Assembly (NCBI RefSeq): GCF_026210795.1
Contig: NC_089431.1
Coordinates: forward strand, 2,170,001 to 2,234,000
Length of the DNA stretch: 64,000 nucleotides
Direction of reading: 5' to 3'
Origin: Rhizophagus irregularis
Taxonomy: Eukaryota; Glomeromycota; Glomeromycetes; Glomerales; Glomeraceae
Positions 34,320 through 43,860 of the stretch are shown here, piece by piece. Each line of letters opens with the position of its first letter. The stretch's first letter is position 1. The translations under genes were made by a program, and so were the position numbers. Below the pieces are notes generated by a model that made no database searches, had not been told where the DNA came from, and worked only from the letters and a program-made list of their open reading frames with translations.

Positions 34320-34671
34320 GTGAGTAGTATTTGGCCCAGTCCGTACCAAATATCGGCTGGAGACTCACGTTTTTTTGGGCTGTGACTGATACTGACGTCC
34401 ACGCCGTACAGCCTGGGTACTATTTTATAAAATAGTAGCGAACAAGTATCAAATGTGTATTTTTTTTATTAAGTTATAATAAAAATTAGAATTTACTTTA
34501 ATTTTTAACATAAAAATTGTAAATAATAAAAAATTCGTAAATAAAAATAAATTTGCTTTCCCAAACTTAAAAAAAAGGTGTTTATATAAAAGAAAAGGTG
34601 TTTATATTATTTTTGATTATTCAATAGTATCACATGCCCCCTTGTATACGTTCTACTGCATATGCAGTTTA
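34320..34671. other. Non-coding interval with a perfect 16-bp palindrome
   Basis: Contains GGCCCAGTCCGTACC and CTATTTTATAAAATAG (34419-34434, a perfect palindrome). No gene seen. Confidence 0.5.
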
Positions 34672-35160
34672 CAATCTCGTAAATTTTCGAAATATTTCAA
34701 CCGTAATATTACGCAGGTTTACGGTTTCGTAAATTTTCGAAATATTTCAACCGTAATATTACGCAGGTTTACAGTTTCGTAAATTTGCAGAATATTTTGA
34801 CCGTAATATTACGCAGGTTTACAGTTTCGTAAATTTTCGAAATATTTTAACCGTAATATTACGCAGGTTTACAGTTTCGTAAATTTTCGAAATATTTCAA
34901 CCGTAATATTACGCAGGTTTACAGTTTTGTAAATTTTCGAAATATTTTAACCGTAATATTACGCAGGTTTACAGTTTCGTAAATTTTCGAAATATTTCAA
35001 CCGTAATATTACGCAGGTTTACAGTTTCGTAAATTTTCGAAATATTTCAACCGTAATATTACGCAGGTTTACAGTTTCGTAAATTTTCGAAATATTTCAA
35101 CCGTAATATTACGCAGGTTTACAGTTTCGTAAATTTGCAGAATATTTTGACCGTAATATT
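34672..35160. repeat. 50-bp satellite, nine units, right subterminal region
   Basis: ACGCAGGTTT recurs at 34711, 34761, 34811, 34861, 34911, 34961, 35011, 35061 and 35111, an exact 50-bp period. Each unit contains the perfect palindrome CGTAATATTACG, plus ACAGTTTCGTAAATTTTCG and AAATATTT. Units 2 and 9 share the variant TTTGCAGAATATTTTG, suggesting unequal exchange within the array. The array lies 180 bp inside the CATCAGG right end and is a candidate multi-copy transposase binding region. Confidence 0.9.
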
Positions 35161-35300
35161 GCGTAAATCTTACGATATTGAAAACTTACATAATATTTTA
35201 ACCGTAATATCACATAAATCTTACGAAATTGTAAACTTACGTAATATTTTGAAATTTTTCGAAATATTATGCCATAAACTTTCGTAAACTTACAAAATCG

Positions 35301-35340
35301 TAAACTTACGCAATTTTTCGCACTATAAAATTTCCTGATG
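35301..35340 (-). repeat. Right terminal inverted repeat of CATCAGG element
   Basis: Read on the minus strand: CATCAGGAAATT, TTATAGTGCGAAAAA, TTGCGTAAGTTTA. Pairs with 20847-20886. Confidence 0.75.
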
Positions 35341-35429
35341 TTATCAACAATACACTTGATCATTGATTTATTATTATTTTATTTCAAGAGTAGTAGTTTA
35401 AGTAAGCAAAAAATACATAAGTATAATTA

Positions 35430-35850
35430 GTGCACAGATTGCAAATATACATCTCAGACAGAGGTGAAACTATGCCATCTAAAACAACCTAAACACATTG
35501 GATAAAAATAAAGAGTTAACTGGGGCAAACCTCCTCTAAACTATAGGGCCTAATTTCTGTAAAACCTCCTTATTGCTTTAATTACTATTCTTACTTTTTG
35601 AAGACTTCTTTGCCTTCTTCTGAGTTTTCAGATTCTTTAACTAATTATTACTTATAGAGGCTTTTGTCAAGGATTTCTTCTTATCCTTTTTTTAGGCTTA
35701 TTACTATTTAATATTTGTTCAGCAAAGCTAGACTTTTTACTAGGTGCATTTTTAACCTTTAGTTTAGGTTGTGCTTTTTTTAAATTGTCAATTTCTGTAG
35801 CATATTTACCCAACTGATACTTACAAAATAAAGAAAAAAACCAATACCTA
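35430..35850 (-). repeat. Inverted partner of 41.37-41.77 kb (lysine-rich ORF tail plus 3' region)
   Basis: The minus strand encodes PKLKVKNAPSKKSS followed by EQILNSNK, matching MKLKAKNVLSKKSS and RQVLDSNK at 41386 on plus. The 3' parts also match: AAATAAAGAGTTAACTG and TATAGGGCCTA here, and AAATAAAGAGTCAACTG and CATAGGGCCTA on the minus strand at 41.69-41.73 kb. Both are decayed copies of one repeated gene. Confidence 0.65.
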
Positions 35851-37399
35851 TAAAATAGAACTAAATAAAATTAAAAAAATAAAATTTTGAAGTGAAATAA
35901 AACTTTAAAACTCACCTATTTAGTTTTTTCTTTCATTCTTTATATTAAAGATTGGATTCATTTAAAAAAAATCTCTATTCAAATCACCTGGCAGATGGAT
36001 CCATAGGTTATCCAAATAAAGTCAGGTCAACTCAACCTGTCAATTTATCCACTACCTTCCTATAATTCATATAAAAATTAATATTATTTTATTTATTTTA
36101 AAACTTATAAAACATTTATATTATATATTAATTTCTTTTGTTATATACCGTATATCATAAGTAAAAATTGGGAGTTTAATCCTGTACCTCAGGAGGATTC
36201 TGCTTACTTATAAGATAGGTTATCACCAGGCCTAAGGTAAAAATCATATATAAAATTCTTTGCAAATCCTACTATAAAAGGAAATTTTATGTTACATTGT
36301 TATGATTTTTTTCCTTTTTAACTAATTAACCAATAGAATTTAAGAGGTAAAAACTATTAGTAAAGGGCCAATTTTCTACGGTGACCTTTATTATAAGTAA
36401 GCGAGATCCTATTTCAGGTACTAAACAAAATTTAAAAATTCCATTTTTAGCAAATATCCGATCTACTAGTCCAATTTGAGTGATTTTTTTTATTTTAAAA
36501 AGCTGAATGAGAGCTATCAAACAAAAAAATGATCGCTCAAATCTGATCACTGGATTGCAAAATAAATATAAAATATCCCTCTGGATTTTATATAATTCTA
36601 TAAAATTTTTCAAGAAGGGCACTATATATGGGGGTACTATAGCTCACGATATATGATAATAGCTTTATTATGATCAAAAAAGACAAATTTATTATATTCA
36701 AATATTATTAACTCCAAGCTTTACAATATAAACTATTTCTTTTAACAAATAATAATTGGCTAACTACTTTAGGTGATAATAGTTTCCTGCATCAGAAAAT
36801 AGACACTTACTGGAAACAGAAGTGGAATTGATAAATATTTACATACTATTCTACTTAAAATAGGAAAAGAATGTTGATTAGTATACCACTATTGATATAT
36901 GTTAATAGATTCAGATGCAATTGGTGTAATCATTTCATTTAAATACTAAATATGCTTTTCATAAAAGAGGGAGTTGATGATGATGATATTGTAGTAGGCT
37001 CTACTGGTTTATTAGCTATAACTATATTTTTTCATATTTTAAATTTATAATTTCATTGATTTTAATTATAAATCCAATAAGGTAGCCAGCCATAAATCCA
37101 AATTTTTCAGAATTTGACCAATAATTTCAAAGAGAATTATAAATAATTCCTCTAATTTTTTTTGATAATTGATTCTATTAAAGGTGATAGTTGTTTAAAT
37201 TTACTCAAGTTAATGCTTATATTAATAAAAATTTATATCATTATCAGAATTTTATTTAAAAAAAAAAATTTTAATCAATAAATAAAATAATTACATTAAT
37301 GTTAAGATTTAATTTATATTTACCTTCATTTCCAAATTATTATTATTAATAACTTTTTAATGTTAATAATGCTTTATTAGAAAATTCAAATTTTAATGA
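35851..37399. other. AT-rich intergenic DNA with one MITE
   Basis: Apart from the 217-bp MITE at 36194-36410, I see only simple AT-rich sequence and no supported ORF. Confidence 0.45.
36194..36410. mobile_element. 217-bp MITE, uninterrupted copy of the 49.9-kb family
   Basis: Ends AGGATTCTGCTTACTTATAA and, reverse complemented, AGGATCTCGCTTACTTATAA. In inverse orientation it matches the element at 49913-50661 along its length, but without the 522-bp CATCAGG insertion. It therefore serves as the empty site: TTTATAG-TA-GGATTTGC here, against TTTATAATA-[insertion]-TAGGATCTGC. I did not find a clear target duplication for this copy. Confidence 0.75.
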
Positions 37400-38690
37400 T
37401 TCAATTCACAACTGAAAGAATAGTGTATTGAATTTCACTAAAATATGTATCTAATAATTGCTATTTACAATTTTGAAGCATACAATCTTTTAATTTATAA
37501 GAGTCTTCATTAGTATTATTATCACCATTTAAATATAAAGATGCAGAAAGCCATTCAATTGTTGGATGTAATACCAAAAGCCTTTGCCAAGATTGGTAGC
37601 TGGAATTCCCACAGATTTTGACATCATTAATTATATGTAAAATCAAATTCTGCTCTTTCAATATTGTCATTATTATCTTCATCTTTATCTATATCAGATT
37701 TATCATCAGGTTCTTTTAATTCTATTTCATCAGCAGAATTATTATATAACTTGAATAGGTGAAATATTTGATTTATTATGTTGAGCTAAATCAATTTGTG
37801 CTTAATTAAGATATTGATTTTATTTTAAAAATCAAAAAAATTTAACAAGTTTGTGAATTTGTTTGGTATGTAGTTTAATAATTTTTAAGGCTTTGATTAC
37901 TGTAAATTGAAATGTATGTGCAGAATAAGAAAGTTGTTCTACACCATCTCAAATTCTAATAGCCCTTTTATATTTAATTCATTGTCAAATTCTTTAACTT
38001 ATGTGTCTAAATATTCTTTGATTCATTCACCTGTATGCTGATAATCCATTTTTTTAACAGCTAAAATAACATTACGCACTTTAAAATTAGATGTTAACCA
38101 ACCATCACTGTAGTTATGGAAGCAGTTTCACAAGTATTAGAAATCAATTCTTTAAATTGTAAAATTCCTTTCTTATAATCAACAGCAAGATTTTCTTTAA
38201 TATTATTTTTTAATAATCTTTTCCATGTATAATATTAAATAATAAAGAATTAGTAATTATCTATTTAGCTGTAACACATTTTAATTTAAGTTGTTTTGGT
38301 GTATGATGTGATGTAATTTTTTTGACAATTGTATCAATACGCAATTGATTTGAGCCTTTAAAGTTGAATATCATCTAATACAATTCTATGTATTGAAAAT
38401 AAATGCTTCATATGTCCAATTCTACCAACTTTTTTTATATTCATACTTTATTACTATTTGAAAAAATAAGTACTTTACATATATCATGATCATAAATAAT
38501 CCTAAACAAAGCTTGTTTTTTTAGTTTTTGGATTAATTCAGATTTTTTACATGTGACAACAGTGGCACTTCTTTTATTTTTTTAAACTCTTTTCTTCTAA
38601 TTGAAATATCAGAGTTTGTTATTTTCTTCATTTGAAACAATATATTCATCATTGCTATTATCCATATTTACTGTATTAAAATTTAAAAAA
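37400..38690 (-). pseudogene. Decayed hAT-type transposase
   Basis: Minus-strand fragments, broken by many stops, read SNDEYIVSNEEN near 38670, then SSYQSWQRLLVLHPTIEWLSAS (the open part at 37461-37682). The SSYxSWxRLLxLxPxIEWL pattern followed by a polar linker is what I recall from zf-BED/hAT transposase genes of these fungi. No intact catalytic region can be read and no termini were found. The pseudogene is old. Confidence 0.45.
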
Positions 38691-38729
38691 AAAATTGCAA
38701 AGAGTGGCTATGTGTCATAGTTAAGGTTG

Positions 38730-38960
38730 CTTGCCGAAACCTAGGGGTTTAGGCAAGATGGTATTTCGCCGAAAAGCAAAATTCTGCCGAAACTATATTA
38801 AAGTTATATTAAAAAATTGGCGAAACTTTGGAGAAAAGCGAAACTGCCAAAACTTATTATAAATGCCGAAACTGCCGAAACTTTGCCGAAACTATAATAA
38901 ATCTATAGTAAAATTTTGACGAAACTAATCGTAGGATTTTGAAGAGGTTTAGAACAAAGC
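38730..38960. repeat. GCCGAAACT-rich short repeats
   Basis: Irregular repeats of GCCGAAACT / GGCGAAACT within about 230 bp, of unknown origin. It resembles the TTTTGCCGA cluster near 18.25 kb on the opposite strand sense. Confidence 0.6.
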
Positions 38961-39239
38961 AACGCCTAGTCATAGTGTCCTACATATGTGGACTCAAAAT
39001 AACTTTGCATAGATTCACATTATATAAATAATAATAGTTAAAGTATTATAAAAATTAGCAACTTGACTCGTACTCAATTTACTAATTACATTAATCAATA
39101 AAAAAATTTAATCAATGATAGGTGACTAAACAGGCAATCTGACAGGTAATCTGCCAGATTGACCTGATGGGTTGATCCACTTGCCACCACTTAGGTGAAA
39201 ATTATTACTATCCAAATATATCTATCTGTAGCCTACTTT

Positions 39240-39700
39240 ATATTTTATTTTACTAATTTACTTTACTTTATCTTTTACTTTATGTATTTGTCATTTCATC
39301 TTTGCTATATTTTTTTTTGTTTTTTCACTATTCCTTTTCACTCCATTTACTTCATTCCATTTCTTTCATTCCATTTTTTCTACTTTTACTCTATTTCTTT
39401 CAATTCCATTTCTTTCAATACATTCTTTTTATTCTGTTTTTTTCATTATATCTGTTTTTTTCACCCTATTTTGTTTTTATTTTTATACCTTTCATTTTTG
39501 TATTTTTTTTCTCATTTTATTTCTTTATTTTCTTTTCCTTTTTTTTTCTTTAACTTCTTTCATCCCTCATTATTTAATAATACTATAATTTTTCATTAGT
39601 TTTTTTATTTCTTATTGTTTTGTTTTATTATTTCTATTATATCTCATTACCCATAATTTTTATCACTATTATGTTTTTCTTTTCTATTTTATTTTGGTTT
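39240..39700. other. 460-bp pyrimidine-rich tract
   Basis: The plus strand is almost entirely T and C, built from words like TTTCATTCCATTT and TTTTATTT. The two long Phe/Ile ORFs here are by-products of this composition. The complement-like purine tract is at 52.96-53.90 kb. No gene. Confidence 0.7.
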
Positions 39701-40440
39701 ATTATTACATTATATGATTATTTGATTATGATTAAATTACAAGTAAAAAAAATAAGTGAAATTCACCACCAGTTAGTGTTTTTTTAAATTTATCAATTTT
39801 ACTGGTAAAATTCATCTCTATATATACAGTTGCTTTCAAAAAAAATGCAACACCTATATTGTTAATCATTAACTATAAATTTATTTAAAAAAAATTGTAT
39901 TAATAAATAATATATTATTTTTTTTGCTGTGAAGCACATATAGACCTTTATTAAGATTTTAAAAAAAAGTTCATACAATACATGTAAAACTATCATAAAT
40001 CCTAATTTAGTAAAGAATTACACCACCCGCTAACTTTGGCAAAGCAACCACAGCATTTACATGCAGCTGAAAGATTAGGCTATAAGTAAAGTTCCACCCT
40101 TTTCAGGTGTCCTTTTTTAGAGGGGTCCCCTCTTTTCGGTCTACACCAAAATAATATATTATTATTTAATTAAATTATTTTAATTATATACATAATTTTT
40201 GGCATTTTATAATAAACAGTTTTTCATGTTTACTTATAAATACAATGTGAAATTTCACGTAATAGGTGTTTTCTTATAATGGTTTCATTATTTTACATAT
40301 TAAGGAAATTATATATGCAGTATTACCTTAATTGTAGTTCTATTCATCTTTATGAGAGTAGTTATGTTAATTTCTTCAATATTGGAAATCTTATATATAA
40401 TGTTATGTAATTATTCTATTAGATAAAATAACTTCAGTAT
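39701..40440. other. AT-rich interval with short GC-rich palindrome
   Basis: Contains a Tc1-like end-type sequence CAGTTGCTTTCAAAAAAAAT followed by GCAACACC (39829-39858) without a visible partner, and GAGGGGTCCCCTC near 40117. No gene supported. Confidence 0.4.
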
Positions 40441-41610
40441 TGAAATATCACCTTGATTTTTATATAAAAAGAAAATTTCTCTTTGCGATAAGGATTCTAA
40501 TGTTAATGATTTAAATGTATCATCTGATAATGACGATGATTTTAGTGATCTTCCTATTCATTTTATTTATTTTAAATCAACTAGCTAAAACTAGTAATTG
40601 TAATGCCTCTAATACTACCTAATGTGGAAATGATTCCTGTTAATCAATCTGTAATGCCTGAAAATTTCTGGAAGGATAAACAAAAATTAAAGGCGTGTAT
40701 TACAACTGATAAACAAGTCAAAGACCAATCAACAACGGCAAAATCTGATGCACAAACATCAGCTAAAAAACCTCAAAAGTGCAGAAGAAAATATTCAACT
40801 GGAAAAGTATTTAAATACGTATCAAGTACGAAAAAATCAAGGAGAAGTGAGAGTGAATCTGTGATATTATAGTCTATGATATTTCATATATCTGGAATCT
40901 GCACAAAATTTTAGCAGAGTTAAGCCATTGAGGTCATACTATTAAATTGTCAGTTAAACACTAATACAAGTATCAGACACTTTAAGTCAAAATAGCATTA
41001 TCCTCATTTGCTTTTCCTCAGTTTAAAAAGTTTTGGATGACCAACTTAAGAGGTATACTTATAAGATAGTTTCCTGCAAATTGGACTTTATGAAAAAAAA
41101 AATAATATAAGAAGTTTCGTTTATTATTCGTGACATTAGGAAGAAATGGTAATGGAAATTTACTTTACTTTGTGGGTTGACTATAAACCAACTGAATTTT
41201 TAACATAGTGCAGTGCTAGTTTATTTAAAATTATTCAAACAAGTAAAGGAAGGAAAAACTTGTGGCCTATTTTGAAAATTGAAAGACCACAATTAAGGCC
41301 TTAAATATATCATAGGTTTTCTTACCTACAAATAAGAAGTTAAAATGGTATTGACATTTTCTTTTCTAACTTAAAGTAAATATAATTGAAACTGAAAGCT
41401 AAGAATGTTCTGAGCAAGAAGTCTAGTGGAACTAGACAAGTTTTGGATAGTAATAAGTTTAAAAAGAAGGATAAAAATTATTTCTCAAAGAACCCAAATA
41501 TTCAGAAAAAGGCAAAGAATTTCTCGCAAAGTAAAGGTAGTAGTAATAATGTTAATAAGGAGGCTTTAGCAGAGATTTTGACATTATTATGGAAATTAGC
41601 TAATTAGTTT
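40441..41610 (+). pseudogene. Decayed ORF1-like gene with lysine-rich tail
   Basis: Open pieces: 40603-40872 (MPLILPNVEMIPVNQS, NFWKDKQKLKAC, a Lys/Ser/Arg-rich end) and 41386-41607 (LSKKSSGTRQVLDSNKFK, ending ALAEILTLLWKLAN). Between them are frameshifted remnants KKFWMTNLRGI and FPANWTL (41025-41090). The FWMTxLRG...FPAxWTL block is one I associate with LINE ORF1-type proteins in these fungi, but that is memory only. The tail and 3' sequence are repeated in inverse orientation at 35.43-35.85 kb. Confidence 0.4.
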
Positions 41611-41771
41611 ATTTTTAGTTAAATTTACTAAATAATTTAGATTGTTTTTAATAGCAGAATACTTTGATTTTTTATTTCTACTCTAGGCCCTATGGTTTAG
41701 AGAAGTCTTATTTCAGTTGACTCTTTATTTTTACCCAATACATTTGGATTATCTTAGGCAGCATAGTTTTA

Positions 41772-42606
41772 TAGGGTGTGCGATATTAGTCTAATCACAA
41801 ATATAGTGCAATTATTATAGTAAACATCCTTTATATTAAGGATTTTTCTTGTCGATCATCTGTCGATCATTTTATAATTTATTAATATTTTAGAATCTTG
41901 GATTTAAATCATTTAAAAAATTTTAAAAAAGAGGTTTGGATTTAAATTTTTCTATTTAAAATCAGGTTATCGGTTAATTTACAAATATAATGCATTACTA
42001 TAGTGATCATTACTATAGATTTTTATTAATATATAATAAATTACTAGTAAAATTAAATTGCCTATAACTTTATATACATGTTTAACTCTCCATTTTTAGC
42101 AACAGTTTATAATATTAAAATCAAGCGTACACAAACTAATAGAGTCGGATTTTTTGAGTACATATAAATTTAGTTGTAAAAATCATGTTGTAATATTTCA
42201 CAGCAATGTAAACTTTATTTTTTTTATTTTATTGTTCAAAAACTGGCTCTATTTCATTAAAATACGACATTTAAAATTTCCAAAAAAGTTGTTTTTGGAA
42301 GCTAGCATCTACTTACTACAGTGCCAACAGAGTATGTTTCATGTCTCAAAGAGTAAAACACTATCACTTAAAGAATGCATAATGCAGAGTGAATTTTTAG
42401 CTGAAACTTTTCAAAGATACTCAAAATAATGTACTAAAGCCTATTGATACTATTTAAATGTTGCAAATCATTTAAAATAATTCAAAACTTTGTAAACTTC
42501 TTTCAATTTAATGATCGTCAAAATGATTGACAAAAAAATTCCTCAATAAGGCCTACAATATAGTGGTTTTACTATGTTTGTGATTAGGCCGATATCGCAC
42601 ACCCCA
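41772..42606. mobile_element. 835-bp non-autonomous DNA element, 9-bp target duplication
   Basis: The left end is TAGGGTGTGCGATATTAG, then TCTAATCACAAA. The right end reverse complemented is TGGGGTGTGCGATATCGG, then CCTAATCACAAA. It is flanked by ATAGTTTTA at 41763-41771 and 42607-42615. The homologous sequence near 35461-35480 has only one copy of that target (GAAACTATG on the other strand) and no insertion. An 8-9 bp duplication with such ends fits hAT or Mutator-like non-autonomous elements. No transposase inside. Confidence 0.8.
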
Positions 42607-42615
42607 ATAGTTTTA

Positions 42616-43860
42616 CCTAGGTATAGCCTTTCTCTTTATCAAAGGATACACATATTAGTTTTTTATATTTATGTACCAATTTGCTTTTATTTGTAATAGA
42701 CTAGAATTACTTTTTTTCTTAAATTTATTCTTATATGACAAAGGATATGTTTTATAAATGAAATATTTAAGTTTATGGAAAAATTGATAACAGATGGATC
42801 TGTGTAGAGAAAGGATTATGCAATGAAATTTTTTTAATGTTAAAGCTAAAATTAAAACATATAAAATTTATTATTCAACTGGAAAAACATATTGGTGAAA
42901 CTAGTTTTACAGATCAAAGTATTCAACAAAATAAACCAAGTATTTTTAATAGAATTATAACACAAAAATTTGTAAATTAAAATTGAAACAGTTAATTTCA
43001 ATTTCAATTTTAATCTTAATTTCAATTATGGGTTTTATGAAAAAATTGGTATTTTAAACTTTTTTTTTAATTTTATAAGTAAAGTTGTAAAATAGGCAAA
43101 ATATGTATAGAATATATATTTTAAAAGTTTACATTATATTTATTTAAAAAAAATGAAATTTATAATATTATGTAATCATAAAATTATTATTTCTTTTGAA
43201 AAAAAAGGAATACTATATATAAAAGGTATTAGTATAATAACCTGCATTATATAGTAATATTTTTTAAAAATAAGTATTTATTATAATTTAATAATTAAAT
43301 AAACTATTTTACTAGTATTTTACTATTTATTAAATATAACTTTGCAGTACAGTATATTAAATATATAATGAATATTGAAAGTTATGTAACTAACAATAAA
43401 GATGTAATTTAATAATTACTATTGTACATTAATAATTAATATAAATTTTTTAGTATATTAAAAAGTGTTAAGAAAATACTTTTAAAAAATACATATTATT
43501 ATATATATATATATATGTAAAAAAATAAGATTTAAATATATAAAAAAACATAATATTTATATAATTATATGAAATTTAAAAGAATATATTATAAATTATT
43601 TATAAACAAGATTAATAGTTTAGAGCAATACCAATTATTTTTTATTTGTTATATTAAACAAGAATTCATCAACCAAAAAAAAAAATTCAGTCTCTTAAAA
43701 TTACAACATTTGCAAATTACAGAACTAATACTCAATAAGTATAAATTGATATAAGAATCTTGGTGAATAATTAATCCGACTTTATGACTTATTTGTTTTA
43801 TTTTATATATAAAATAGTAAACCAAAATGAACCAAAATTAATAAAATAATTAAAATTTGA
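42616..43860. other. AT-rich intergenic DNA
   Basis: Low-complexity AT sequence including a short (AT)n run near 43500 and a few isolated ORF scraps. No supported gene. The 3' end of the HDAC gene lies at its right border. Confidence 0.5.

Larger units (their letters stand above)
20847..35340. mobile_element. Large CATCAGG-ended element (about 14.5 kb as assembled), nested
   Basis: The left end reads CATCAGGAAATT, then ATATAGTGCGAAAAG and TTGCGCAAGTTTA. The right end, reverse complemented, reads CATCAGGAAATT, then TTATAGTGCGAAAAA and TTGCGTAAGTTTA. That is about 40 bp of inverted repeat with only 4 or so differences. The outer dinucleotides are TT on both sides (20845-20846; 35341-35342), fitting a 2-bp target duplication. 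Both subterminal regions are rich in CGTAATATT repeats. No other CATCAGG terminus with the GGAAATT context lies between. Inside are a Plavaka-type unit, a separate transposon and a Myb/SANT-like gene. The true length is probably near 12.9 kb because of a gap and a duplicated segment. Alternatively these could be outer ends of two unrelated copies. Confidence 0.65.

Noticed and set aside
34419-34434. CTATTTTATAAAATAG palindrome as a possible transcription terminator or promoter.
   Set aside because: Sixteen-base AT palindromes are expected often in this composition, and eukaryotic termination does not use them.
34711-35120. The palindrome CGTAATATTACG contains TAATATTAC, the nonanucleotide at replication origins of some circular Rep-encoding viruses.
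   Set aside because: There is no Rep gene nearby, no GC-rich stem flanking the nonamer, and the word arises easily in AT-rich palindromes. It is repeated every 50 bp as part of a satellite, not as an origin.
39195-39599. Plus-strand Phe/Ile-rich ORFs resembling transmembrane proteins.
   Set aside because: Same artefact, from a T/C-rich tract.
39829-39870. Tc1-like terminal sequence (CAGTTGCTTTCAAAA... GCAACACC).
   Set aside because: No matching opposite end and no transposase found within several kb, so I do not call an element.
40112-40135. GAGGGGTCCCCTC palindrome as an element end.
   Set aside because: It is an isolated 13-base near-palindrome with no flanking duplication or second copy in the window.
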